A stretch of 64,000 nt of DNA from WRMS01 sp038562165 (GTDB lineage Bacteria > Bacillota > Peptococcia > DRI-13 > UBA5745): the NCBI GenBank assembly GCA_038562165.1, contig JBCFAO010000008.1:1-64000 (forward strand), given 5' to 3'. Below, piece by piece: positions 24,569 through 32,509 of this stretch (its first letter is position 1; each line of letters starts with the position of its first letter). The position numbers were made by a program, and so were the translations under genes. The notes beneath the pieces are model-generated. The model saw only the letters and a list, made by a program, of their open reading frames with translations, had not been told where the DNA came from and made no database searches.

Positions 24569-24639
24569 TTGACAGAAAAAAAGCTGCCAGTGTCTCTGGA
24601 AAAATTTTCTTGTCAAATGATGCTACCGCATGGTAAAAT
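24569..24639 (+). promoter_or_regulatory. promoters upstream of the small toxin-like ORF
   Basis: TTGTCA (24610-24615), 18 bases, then TAAAAT (24634-24639) gives a promoter about 55 bases before the small ORF. A further TTGACA lies at 24569-24574. Confidence 0.5.
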
Positions 24640-24694
24640 AAGGAAGGGTTGTCGCTTAGCGGCCGGTTCACTTCCCATAAAGGGGGTGATGCTT

Positions 24695-24772
24695 ATGGTC
24701 AGTTGGATAGAGCTTTTTGCTCTGTTGACTTTTCTCGTAGCATTCGCCACTTGCTTAAAGTACTTTAAGTAA
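24695..24772 (+). CDS. small membrane toxin-like peptide (holin-like / Fst-TxpA type)
   Basis: A 25-residue peptide with one hydrophobic helix (MVSWIELFALLTFLVAFATC) and a short basic end LKYFK. AAGGGGGTGAT precedes the ATG. Size, a single helix with a charged C-terminus, and a stable hairpin right after the stop are typical of type I toxin peptides of Gram-positive bacteria. A convergent promoter on the other strand could make an antisense antitoxin RNA. A second partial copy of the same gene end lies at 29432-29473. Toxicity is inferred from the layout only. Confidence 0.6.
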   Translation: MVSWIELFALLTFLVAFATCLKYFK

Positions 24773-24774
24773 AT

Positions 24775-24803
24775 GACGGAAGACCGCCTGCGGCGGTCTT
24801 CCG
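24775..24803. terminator. strong hairpin after the toxin-like ORF
   Basis: ACGGAAGACCGC pairs with GCGGTCTTCCGT around a five-base loop. There is no T-run, so it may act as a bidirectional terminator or as the base-pairing site shared by toxin mRNA and antisense RNA. Confidence 0.65.
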
Positions 24804-24857
24804 TGTATCCACTCTTCGGAACCTGCCGCTCTACCAAAAGCGGCAACTCCTATTTGT
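24775..24857 (-). ncRNA. putative antisense antitoxin RNA
   Basis: On the minus strand TTGATG (24892-24887), a 17-base spacer and TATCAT (24869-24864) form a promoter pointing toward the toxin-like ORF. The RNA would start near 24857, contain the hairpin GCCGCT...AGCGGC (about 24824-24845) and run into the shared hairpin at 24775-24803, so it would overlap the 3' end of the toxin mRNA. This is the convergent layout of Fst/TxpA-type type I systems. The 3' end is not determined. Confidence 0.45.
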
Positions 24858-24914
24858 AAGTTTATGATAGCATACTTTTCTTTATACATCAAGGCTGATT
24901 TTGCCAGATTTTAT

Positions 24915-25316
24915 CTATTTACCGGTTGCTATTGACAAAGCTTTTGCTTCATCAATAATTGAGTGGATTGTTTTGCTATAGGTTTCCAATGTGCCGATCC
25001 AATAGCTTAAGCATTCCAAGCCATCCTTCGTGATTCGATAAACCTTCTTTGCCGGGCCGGTCTTTTCCATTTCCCATTCGGACTGCACCAGGCCTTTCTC
25101 TTCCAAGGTGTTCAGGGTACGGTAAACTCCCGTATTGTCGGCCCTTTCACCGTTGAACAGGTTTTTATTCTCCAGCTCCTGTATGATGGAATAGCCGTGA
25201 AGCTTCTGCCTGGCCAGAAGGATCAGGATATTGGGCTGCAGCAGCTTGTCAAGATTATAACCTTTACAGGAACATTTGCCCCTTTTACCTATAGGAATAT
25301 TGGTCATATCAGACAT
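24915..25316 (-). CDS. PadR-family transcriptional regulator
   Basis: A 133-residue winged-helix regulator. After a cysteine-containing leader (GKCSCKGYN) comes the PadR core: LQPNILILLARQKLHGYSII, NTGVYRTLNTLEEKGLVQSE and KKVYRITKDGLECLSYW, ending in a C-terminal dimerisation helix. The start is ATG 25316 with GAGGTGA upstream. Targets are not evident; neighbours are the toxin locus and a two-component system. Confidence 0.88.
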   Translation of the reverse strand: MSDMTNIPIGKRGKCSCKGYNLDKLLQPNILILLARQKLHGYSIIQELENKNLFNGERADNTGVYRTLNTLEEKGLVQSEWEMEKTGPAKKVYRITKDGLECLSYWIGTLETYSKTIHSIIDEAKALSIATGK

Positions 25317-25584
25317 AGTCGGTCACCTCAGGACTAATCTAGCATACCGTTTCAGGAAATGTCAATATCAATCGGGAAAAGCTGCCGGCTTTTGGGGATC
25401 AAATGTAAGCAAGCTTACGGAAACGACAGCGGCAAGGCATAAAAGGGAACCGACAATAGACGAGCTGATGTCAAAGGGCGAGCCCAGCAGGTTCCAGTAC
25501 AATTTTGTATATAATATTCTCGAAGATTTTAAAAATATTTTTGCTAAGCTAAAAGTGCTTTTCAAGTTCCCCACTAACGAAAAA
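25317..25584. other. intergenic region, no gene seen
   Basis: About 270 bases between the PadR gene and the terminator of the two-component operon. The short ORFs lack ribosome sites. Only the PadR promoter is expected here; no clear -35/-10 pair is compelling. Confidence 0.4.
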
Positions 25585-25603
25585 AACCTGCCGAAGCAGG
25601 GTT
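25579..25603 (-). terminator. intrinsic terminator of the two-component operon
   Basis: Minus strand AACCCTGC-TTCG-GCAGGTT with a UUCG-type tetraloop is followed by TTTTTT, about 60 bases after the kinase stop. Confidence 0.88.
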
Positions 25604-25660
25604 TCCATTTGTATTATAGATGTGCGGCTCCAAAAGGGCTAAAACGGCCTGCTTGCCATT

Positions 25661-26959
25661 TCAGGAGCGATCCATGATGTTCACCATAGCCGTAAAGGTC
25701 GTATCATTAAAGCATACATCAAAATCATCTCCCGGCCGGTTTAATATTCTGCGAATGCTTAAAAGCCCCAGGCCGCCATCCTGTTTGCTGGATAAAAGTT
25801 TCCCTCCGCTTTCTTTGATCTGGCCGTTATAAGAATTTTCAGCAAGCATCATAAGATGATCCTTTATCCATCTTGCCTGCAAATGAATAAAACGGCCTTC
25901 CTTAAGCTTTAAACAGGCATCCATGGCGTTTTCAAGAAGGTTGCCTATGACAACGCAAAGAGTCAGGTCGTCGATGGGAATGTGGGCGGATATATCTGTA
26001 CTTGCCACAAATTCAATCTGGTTTTCCTGACAGCGGGCGCCATATTCCTGAAGGACCTGGTCAACAGCAGGATTTTCACAGTAATTCTGCTCTTTTGCGT
26101 TATCCAGCTCCTTGTTTAAGTCAAGCAAGTATTTTCGCTGCCGATCTCTGTCCATATGGAGAAGCGCATGAATATGATGCCTGAAATCGTGGCGGATGAT
26201 CCGAAGCTCCTCCGCATGTTCCAGCATCTTGTTGTAATGTTCTCTCTGCTTTCCAATGAGCTGCCTTGCAAACAAAAGCTCTTCCTCCGTTTTCTTTCTG
26301 GAAACAGCCTCCAGCGTGCCCTCCAGAACCATGACATAAAGCACCAGAATCATGGCGCAAAAGGCCAGATAGAACACCACATCTTCAAAGCCTCTTTTGG
26401 CAAGGGACTCCCTGGAAAAGATGGTGGAAGTACCAAACAGTGAAACAGCCAGGGAAATGGCCGGGTATGCTGCATGAAGCAAATGGGTACGTTTAGGCAG
26501 CTGGGTAAAAAGGCGGCTGCTTCTGTCTTTCAGCCAATAACGAATAAAAAGATAGAAACCGCAGGCCGACAATAAGGAAACAATGACACAGACCTGGCTG
26601 TAGGAGAGGAATATAGATTTTCCTAAAACAGAAGCTGCAAACTCGTTTAACGACATGGACAGAACTGCAAAAAGCCAGGCTGATAAATAAAGAAAAACTT
26701 TTTTGATCAGCTCTCCATTGAAAAAGATGAGAAGCAGCAGAAAAAAGAGGCAGGAAAAAATCCCCTGGATAAGGAGAAACACCGGTTCCTCAATGTAAAA
26801 TAGGGATTGGAGGGATACCATGATGACCCAAAGATAGACGGATACGGCCGCAATATTTTCACGGTTTTTTCTTTTGGGCTCCAGGCAGACAAAAATAGGC
26901 ATCATGCGGACTGCCAGATTGATCAGATTTAATATAACATTGCATACTGCTTCGTTCAC
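25661..26959 (-). CDS. GHKL-type sensor histidine kinase (AgrC/CitA-like membrane kinase)
   Basis: Six or seven hydrophobic segments span residues 1-215. A coiled-coil linker (FARQLIGKQREHYNKMLEHAEE) leads to the phospho-acceptor region IIRHDFRHHIHALLHM. The GHKL ATPase has an N box (VVIGNLLENAMDACLKLKEG) and a G box (GGLGLLSIRRILNR). This is the HPK10/AgrC-like class that pairs with LytTR regulators. The start is GTG 26959 with GTGAGG upstream. It lies 7 bases after the response regulator gene. No peptide pheromone gene is seen nearby, so the signal may instead relate to the divergent symporter. Confidence 0.9.
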   Translation of the reverse strand: MNEAVCNVILNLINLAVRMMPIFVCLEPKRKNRENIAAVSVYLWVIMVSLQSLFYIEEPVFLLIQGIFSCLFFLLLLIFFNGELIKKVFLYLSAWLFAVLSMSLNEFAASVLGKSIFLSYSQVCVIVSLLSACGFYLFIRYWLKDRSSRLFTQLPKRTHLLHAAYPAISLAVSLFGTSTIFSRESLAKRGFEDVVFYLAFCAMILVLYVMVLEGTLEAVSRKKTEEELLFARQLIGKQREHYNKMLEHAEELRIIRHDFRHHIHALLHMDRDRQRKYLLDLNKELDNAKEQNYCENPAVDQVLQEYGARCQENQIEFVASTDISAHIPIDDLTLCVVIGNLLENAMDACLKLKEGRFIHLQARWIKDHLMMLAENSYNGQIKESGGKLLSSKQDGGLGLLSIRRILNRPGDDFDVCFNDTTFTAMVNIMDRS

Positions 26960-26966
26960 GCAGGCC

Positions 26967-27674
26967 TCACTTCAATTGAAAATGATAGTAAACGTACTTG
27001 CATTCCTTGTAAAAATTGCGGGAGATAGGGATAATGTCATCGTTTATCATTAGAAAGCCTGTGTCTTTCAAAGCTTCCACATGGTTCAAGTTTACGATAT
27101 AGCTTTGGTGGCAGCGGAGAAAGGCAGGCTGCGACTGTAATGCCTCCTGAAGCTCATTGAGCTTTTGGTGAATGGAAAGGACTTCTCCGTTTCTAAGGGT
27201 AATGTAGATCCGGTGCAGCCTGTTTTCAAAATACAAGACCCGGCTTAGCTTTAGCTCCATGGGAATCCGATTATGGACGATGGAAATTACAGCTTCCTTG
27301 GATTTGAAGTTTTGCTCCATGATTCGTTTCAGGGTTTCCTCAAAGTCCTTTTCTGCCAATGGTTTTAAAACAAAGCCTGCGGCATTAACCCGGTAACCAT
27401 CCACGGCGGATTCTAAGGATGAGGTAATAAATATGATTACAGGGGTTTCTTTCTTTTTCACCAGTTCTTTGGCAGCCGCAATACCGGTCATGTGGGGCAT
27501 GATGACGTCCAAAAGATAGATGTCATAGCTTTCTTTGACAGAAAGTAATTGTTCAGCACTTTCAAAATCATCAATCTGGGCATCTATATCCTGCATTTTA
27601 TAGTAGTTGCATACAAAGTCAAGAATACTCTTCCTGTCTTCCCTATTGTCGTCACAGATGGCAATGCGCAGCAT
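26967..27674 (-). CDS. LytTR-family response regulator
   Basis: The receiver domain (LRIAICDDNREDRKSILDF; phospho-acceptor in YDIYLLDVIMPHMTG; TSSLES) is followed by a LytTR DNA-binding domain (about residues 135-235, ISIVHNRIPMELKLSRVLYF, FLRCHQSYIVNLNHVEAL). ATG 27674 has GGAGGGA upstream; a longer in-frame ORF is not needed. It is the first gene of the operon with the kinase and is divergent from a sodium:solute symporter, a likely target. Confidence 0.93.
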   Translation of the reverse strand: MLRIAICDDNREDRKSILDFVCNYYKMQDIDAQIDDFESAEQLLSVKESYDIYLLDVIMPHMTGIAAAKELVKKKETPVIIFITSSLESAVDGYRVNAAGFVLKPLAEKDFEETLKRIMEQNFKSKEAVISIVHNRIPMELKLSRVLYFENRLHRIYITLRNGEVLSIHQKLNELQEALQSQPAFLRCHQSYIVNLNHVEALKDTGFLMINDDIIPISRNFYKECKYVYYHFQLK

Positions 27675-27844
27675 AGAAAAATCCCTCCGATCCCCTCCCA
27701 TTTTATTGAAAATTTTTATAGAAATCAAGCAGTTAAAAGAATCTGCATATTTGGCAAGAAATTAGCAGATTCGGTTGTATGATTAAACTGATAATTATGT
27801 TAAATTGAAATTGTAAAGAATTTTCATAAAAAGGAGGGTCTTTT

Positions 27845-29302
27845 ATGGGAGCAAATATTATTGTAACCGCTATTGTTATCATTTATCTGTTGTTCATGCT
27901 GTGGATCGGTTGGTATTCATCTACGAAAATTACTACCAGTACCGACTTTTTGGTGGCCGGACGCCGCCTGGGACCCCTTCTCATGGCCGGAACGCTGGCT
28001 GCCACAGAAATCGGAGGAGGCAGCTCTCTGGGCGTAGTGCAAAATGGCATGTCAGGCTTTGGCCTCAGTGCCGCCTGGTACATAATCACCATGGGAATCG
28101 CCTTCGTTATCTTAAGCTTTCTTGCACCCCAGTTCAGGGCTGCAACAGTTAAGACCGTACCGGAATATTTCCGGAGACGCTATGGCAAATCCTCCGGTCT
28201 TATCACCGCTATTATCATGCTTCTTCCTTTAGTAGGACTCACGGCAGGACAATTCATCGCCTCAGCGGTCATTTTATCCACAATGCTTGGCATTGATTAT
28301 CAAGTAGCTGTCATTATCGTGGCGGTTGTCGTAACGGTTTATTCCATTATGGGCGGTTTGTGGAGTGTCACTTTAACGGATTTTGTTCAGGTGTTTTTGA
28401 TCGTTATCGGTATGCTTATTGCCGTTCCCTTTGCACTCCGGTATGCCGGCGGCTGGGAAAATGTAACGGCTAACATTCCGGCTGGAACCTTGAGCATGTT
28501 CCAAGGTTATGATCTATTCGGGATCATTTCCCTTGTTATTATGTACACAGCAACATTCTCGGTAGGCCAGGAGGCGGTATCCCGTTTTTACGCAGCCAAA
28601 GATGAAAAGGCGGCAAAAAGCGGCGCCTGGCTGGCAGCCCTGGTTAATTTCATCTATGCTTTTATTCCCACAATCCTTGGCGTCATCACCTTGGCGCTGA
28701 TAAATATGGGTAAATTTAGCTCTGCTCAGTTTGCGGAGGTGGGCGCCAGATACGCACTGCCTATTCTGGCCATCAATACCATGCCGGCAATAATTTGCGG
28801 ACTTTTGTTTTCCGGCATTATTTCCGCCACAATGTCCAGTGCGGATTCCGACCTTTTAGGAGCAGGCTCCATCTTCGCCAATGATATTTATAAAGCCTTG
28901 TTAAAGCCCAATGCTTCCAGCCAGTCTGTCATAAAAGTCACAAAACTTGTTATGTGTCTGGTAGGTGTGGCCTCCATGTTCATTGCCCTGTTTAATACTC
29001 AAAGCATCGTATCCATTCTCATGTTCTGCTTCACCCTTCGGGCTGCAGGCTCTTTCTTCCCTTATGTTATGGGCCATTACTGGAAAAAAGCATCGCCGGC
29101 AGGAACCATTGCTTCTCTCATCGCCGGAACCATTGTGGTGGTATATTTAGAGCATATTTCCAAAGGGATGCTGTTGGGAATCAAATTCAGCCAGCCCATT
29201 ATACCGGGACTGGTGGCTGCTTTCATTGGATTTATTATTTTCTCCTTTGTCATGCCTCCGAAGAATGAAACTACCGAGCTGGTTCCCGAGGCGGAAGATT
29301 GA
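27845..29302 (+). CDS. sodium:solute symporter (SSS family)
   Basis: A 485-residue transporter with 12-13 predicted helices. SSS signatures include STDFLVAGRRLGPLLMAGTL, ATEIGGGSSLG, VPEYFRRRYG and GIISATMSSADSDLLGAGS, the last containing sodium-site serines. The substrate could be an organic acid, amino acid or osmolyte and cannot be read. AAAGGAGGG precedes the ATG. It is transcribed away from the LytTR two-component operon, which suggests signal-dependent control. Confidence 0.92.
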   Translation: MGANIIVTAIVIIYLLFMLWIGWYSSTKITTSTDFLVAGRRLGPLLMAGTLAATEIGGGSSLGVVQNGMSGFGLSAAWYIITMGIAFVILSFLAPQFRAATVKTVPEYFRRRYGKSSGLITAIIMLLPLVGLTAGQFIASAVILSTMLGIDYQVAVIIVAVVVTVYSIMGGLWSVTLTDFVQVFLIVIGMLIAVPFALRYAGGWENVTANIPAGTLSMFQGYDLFGIISLVIMYTATFSVGQEAVSRFYAAKDEKAAKSGAWLAALVNFIYAFIPTILGVITLALINMGKFSSAQFAEVGARYALPILAINTMPAIICGLLFSGIISATMSSADSDLLGAGSIFANDIYKALLKPNASSQSVIKVTKLVMCLVGVASMFIALFNTQSIVSILMFCFTLRAAGSFFPYVMGHYWKKASPAGTIASLIAGTIVVVYLEHISKGMLLGIKFSQPIIPGLVAAFIGFIIFSFVMPPKNETTELVPEAED

Positions 29303-29376
29303 TCGGCTTGCAGAAAATTTCAGCAAGACATTGGGTTGCTATCGCGTATATAGTTAGGAGTTTTCACGGATTTCTT

Positions 29377-29405
29377 CCCCGCCTATAGTGCGGGGTCTTT
29401 TTTAT
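29377..29405 (+). terminator. intrinsic terminator of the symporter gene
   Basis: CCCCGC and GCGGGG around a seven-base loop, followed by TCTTTTTTATT. Confidence 0.88.
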
Positions 29406-29431
29406 TGCCATAATGTTACCGATTTTTTTCT

Positions 29432-29473
29432 TTCCTCGTAGCATTCGCCACTTGTTTAAAATACTTTAAGTAA
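29432..29473 (+). pseudogene. 3' fragment of a second toxin-like small gene
   Basis: The 14 codons FLVAFATCLKYFK plus stop are nearly identical in DNA to the end of the small ORF at 24695-24772. There is no start codon or ribosome site upstream in frame. A broken duplicate is the simplest reading. Confidence 0.65.
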
Positions 29474-29763
29474 GCAGAATATATCGCAAAATTGTAAACG
29501 CCAAATAAACCCCCGTGTAGCCAAAAGGAGAGGAGAATTCTTCGTATTCAGTTTGTCTTAACCCTCCACAAGTTGTCTTTATACTTCATTTCTCAGAGGG
29601 ATGTGGCATGCTGTTTTAGGTTATCCCTGCATGGTATCCTATCATCCCTTGGCGGTCAGAAGGCGGCCCAATCTTATGGGCCTGTTTATAGACATGGCAC
29701 CCTGGATAAAAGTGCGGTTATGATTTAATATATTAAGAAAATATATTTTTAGAGGATGGCTGT
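29474..29763. other. intergenic region, no complete gene
   Basis: Apart from the toxin fragment just upstream, nothing convincing is present. A promoter for the SMI1 gene is expected close to 29720-29750 (AT-rich), without a clear consensus. Confidence 0.4.
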
Positions 29764-30183
29764 ATGAAGAATTGGAATACGCTATATAAAGGATTGACGA
29801 GTAAACTTGATTATATAAAGCCAAATCCGCCGGCTGCACAGCAACAGATCCTTGATGCAGAAAAACTGCTTGGCAATGAATTACCTGCCGATTTAAAGGA
29901 ACTGCTGCTCGCAATGAATGGAGACGGCTGTTTTATTTTTTCTGTGGAGCAAATCGTCGATACGAATTTATCCGCAAGAAAATTTGATTGGTGTATGCCT
30001 CTTGACTGCTTACTGTTTTTTGCTGATAATGGCTGCGGCGATTATTATGGATATCCAATTACACCCCAAGACGGAGTGCGGGATGATAATGTTTTCATGT
30101 GGGAGCACGAATATGATAATCGCATATGGAAAGCAAACAATTTAGAAGATACGATAAAAAAATTCTACAACGATGAGATATAG
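29764..30183 (+). CDS. SMI1/KNR4 (SUKH) family protein
   Basis: A 139-residue protein with the SUKH fold pattern: PPAAQQQILDAEKLLGNELP, LKELLLAMNGDGCF, LFFADNGCGDYYGYPI and MWEHEYDNRIWKA. In bacteria such proteins often act as immunity proteins for polymorphic toxins, but no toxin gene is adjacent. Orphan copies with unknown roles are common. The ATG follows AGAGGATGG. Probably monocistronic, with a hairpin just after. Confidence 0.85.
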   Translation: MKNWNTLYKGLTSKLDYIKPNPPAAQQQILDAEKLLGNELPADLKELLLAMNGDGCFIFSVEQIVDTNLSARKFDWCMPLDCLLFFADNGCGDYYGYPITPQDGVRDDNVFMWEHEYDNRIWKANNLEDTIKKFYNDEI

Positions 30184-30184
30184 C

Positions 30185-30215
30185 AAGGGGCGTCCCATTT
30201 TTTGAGGCGCCCCTT
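30185..30215 (+). terminator. hairpin after the SMI1 gene
   Basis: AAGGGGCG and CGCCCCTTT form a stem around a loop containing TTTTTT; the following T-run is short. Confidence 0.6.
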
Positions 30216-30279
30216 TGGGCTGGCCAAATGGGGAACATTTATCAAGAATTATCGTCTCAATCATTAGGAGGTGTTGCAT

Positions 30280-31530
30280 ATGAGGAAAACTATTTTACTG
30301 CTTGTGTTACTGTTGACATTGACAGCTTGCAGCGGCAATACAAATTTGGCTGCCGCCAACTTAATGGCAGGCATCGACAGAAATAACATCGCTCCAATCG
30401 TCATAGACAGCTCTCAGGAGAACGGTGCGGATAAAACAACGGCCATCGCTGATTTTTCCCTGGCTATTTTCGAAAAAATCCATGAGGGTAAAAATACGCT
30501 TATCTCTCCACTCTCTATCATTTCCGCCCTATCAATGACGGCAAACGGAGCAAACAGAGAAACGCTGTCCCAGATGGAAGAGATTTTCGGCGCCGACATC
30601 AGTAGCCTGAACGACTATCTCTATGCCTACAAAGCTTATCTCCCTACCGCCGACAAATACAAGGTTAGCCTTGCCAATTCCATTTGGTTTAAGGATCAGG
30701 AGATTTTGCAGGTGAAAAAAGAGTTTTTGCAAAAAAACAAGGACTATTACGATGCCGAGATTTATCAAGCCCCCTTTGACGACAGCACGAAAAATGACAT
30801 TAACGCCTGGGTAAATAAAAAAACTGCCGGGCAGATAAAAAAACTTTTAGAAGAAAAACCTCCCGAAGATGCTGTAATGTACCTTATCAATGCCCTGTCT
30901 TTTGACGCCGAGTGGCAGAACATCTATAAGAATACTTCTGTGCGCAAGGGCGATTTCACTGCGCAGGACGGCGACAAAAAGACGGTTGATTTCATGCACA
31001 GCACCGAATACGGCTATATTGAGATGCCGGGGGCCATCGGTTTCTCAAAGCCCTATGCCGAAAATCAATATTCCTTTGTGGCCTTATTGCCCGACCAGGG
31101 ACTTACGGCAGCGGATTTTATAGCCTCAATAGACGGCGAAATGCTAATTGACGCCGTTAGAAGCCAAAGCAATGACCAGGTATATGCCTCTATACCCAAA
31201 TTTGCCTTTGAATACAGTAAAGAGCTTTCCGAAATATTGAAAGAGCTTGGCATAAAGGACGCTTTTGACGGAGAGCTTGCGGATTTCAGCTCCCTTGGTC
31301 AGCTGAGTGATGGCAATATTTTTATAAGCCGCGTCATTCATAAGACTAAAATCGAGGTAGACGAAAAAGGCACAAAGGCAGGAGCAGTTACCGCCGTAGA
31401 AATGTCTGGCGCCTCCGCCGCTCCGGCAGAACCTAAGAGAGTCAACCTGGACCGCCCCTTCTTCTTCATGATCGTGGATAACCAGTTTAGTCTGCCGATT
31501 TTTATGGGCGTATTAAACGCTGTGGGCTAA
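30280..31530 (+). CDS. lipoprotein serpin (serine protease inhibitor)
   Basis: A 416-residue protein with a lipoprotein signal (MRKTILLLVLLLTL, lipobox LTAC), so it is displayed on the outer face of the membrane. The serpin fold is complete: ISPLSIISALSMTANGA, YLINALSFDAEWQ, then the reactive-centre hinge EKGTKAGAVTAVEM and the closing block LDRPFFFMIVDNQ. The hinge has small residues needed for loop insertion, so it should be inhibitory. By alignment to the usual register P1-P1' is about Ala-Ser (SGAS), predicting elastase- or subtilisin-like targets. ATG 30280 follows AGGAGG. Confidence 0.92.
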   Translation: MRKTILLLVLLLTLTACSGNTNLAAANLMAGIDRNNIAPIVIDSSQENGADKTTAIADFSLAIFEKIHEGKNTLISPLSIISALSMTANGANRETLSQMEEIFGADISSLNDYLYAYKAYLPTADKYKVSLANSIWFKDQEILQVKKEFLQKNKDYYDAEIYQAPFDDSTKNDINAWVNKKTAGQIKKLLEEKPPEDAVMYLINALSFDAEWQNIYKNTSVRKGDFTAQDGDKKTVDFMHSTEYGYIEMPGAIGFSKPYAENQYSFVALLPDQGLTAADFIASIDGEMLIDAVRSQSNDQVYASIPKFAFEYSKELSEILKELGIKDAFDGELADFSSLGQLSDGNIFISRVIHKTKIEVDEKGTKAGAVTAVEMSGASAAPAEPKRVNLDRPFFFMIVDNQFSLPIFMGVLNAVG

Positions 31531-31594
31531 ACCGTACCAAAGGGTGCCGTCCTAGGAAGGCGCTGAAAAATTCGCTCAAGCTTCAGTCTTTTAC

Positions 31595-31789
31595 GCAAAA
31601 TTGCAAGTTTAAAGTGCCTGAAACATCACCTAGCAGCTGACTTTAGCTATATTTGGCTATATTTGGCTATATTTGGATGTATTTAGTGTCGCAGTCAGGA
31701 GATGCCCGCTATTCTGAAGAAGCAGGACACTTTAAACTTGCAATTTTGCTCATTTTCAGTGTCCTTCTGCCGCAATTGATTTTTGCTCA
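31595..31789. repeat. inverted-repeat element of the dispersed family
   Basis: GCAAAATTGCAAGTTTAAAGTG at 31595-31616 (with its first 20 bases GCAAAATTGCAAGTTTAAAG) is perfectly complementary over 22 bases to 31728-31749. A further leftward half-copy (CAATTGATTTTTGCTCA) ends about 37 bases later. The core is the same as in the 146-407 array. No gene lies in 31531-31894. Confidence 0.6.
31644..31686. repeat. short tandem repeat with 10-bp unit
   Basis: The unit ATTTGGCTAT is present about four times with small changes, between the inverted arms of the element above. A 10-base period is close to one helical turn. Confidence 0.8.
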
Positions 31790-31894
31790 CTTGGGACAGT
31801 GAGGCCCCATGGACTTGTGCCGGCCAGACTAGCCTAGCCAAGGCATCCTCATCTTGATATAATGAAATAATTACGATGATGGCAGGTGATCTAT

Positions 31895-32509
31895 TTGATA
31901 TGGGATAGACTGGCAGCAAAGTATGATAAGCTCTGGGTTCAGAAGTATTCCCTTGAACCCACCCGCAGGGAATTGCTGGGCCGCATCCAAGCCTTGAAAG
32001 CCAAACGCCTGCTGGACATTGGCTGCGGCACCGGCCAGCTGATTGCCGATGTTCTCGCTGCCACAGAGATTCAATGTGTGGGAATCGATAAATCCGGGGC
32101 TATGATCGAGGCGGCGAAGGCCAAGAATTTAAACGCAGAATTTTATACTCTGGATATTGCCGCTCCCCTTCCGGAAGCAATCCGCCGGGATCCCTTTGAT
32201 GTTATTACCTGCACTCACTCTTTGCCCTATTACGAAAATAAGAAAGAGATTATCCATAAAATCGCCGGGCTGATGAACGAAGAGACCATCTTGTTTTTCG
32301 TTCAAGCCTCCGTCAACCATCTTTACGATGGGATTGTGATGTACTTTATCGAGAAAACGGCGGAAAAAGCGGAATACCTTTCAAAAACGGACTTCCTGAG
32401 GCTTACCGCAGACCGGCTTTGCCTAATCGAAGAATTCTCTATCAAAGAAAAGTGGTTTATGCCCTCCATTTGCGGCTATGCCATGAAGCTAAAGGATTTG
32501 GAACAATGA
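31895..32509 (+). CDS. class I SAM-dependent methyltransferase
   Basis: A 204-residue Rossmann-fold methyltransferase. Motif I is KRLLDIGCGTGQLIADVL, the acidic loop QCVGIDKSGAMIEAA, and the post-motif FDVITCTHSLPYYENK. The substrate is unknown. TTG 31895 follows AGGTGATC and gives the usual family N-terminus (IWDRLAAKYDKLW); a GTG at 31886 is the alternative. It is the first gene of a six-gene operon, overlapping the next start by 4 bases. In that context it probably methylates an intermediate made by the radical SAM enzymes. Confidence 0.88.
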   Translation: MIWDRLAAKYDKLWVQKYSLEPTRRELLGRIQALKAKRLLDIGCGTGQLIADVLAATEIQCVGIDKSGAMIEAAKAKNLNAEFYTLDIAAPLPEAIRRDPFDVITCTHSLPYYENKKEIIHKIAGLMNEETILFFVQASVNHLYDGIVMYFIEKTAEKAEYLSKTDFLRLTADRLCLIEEFSIKEKWFMPSICGYAMKLKDLEQ

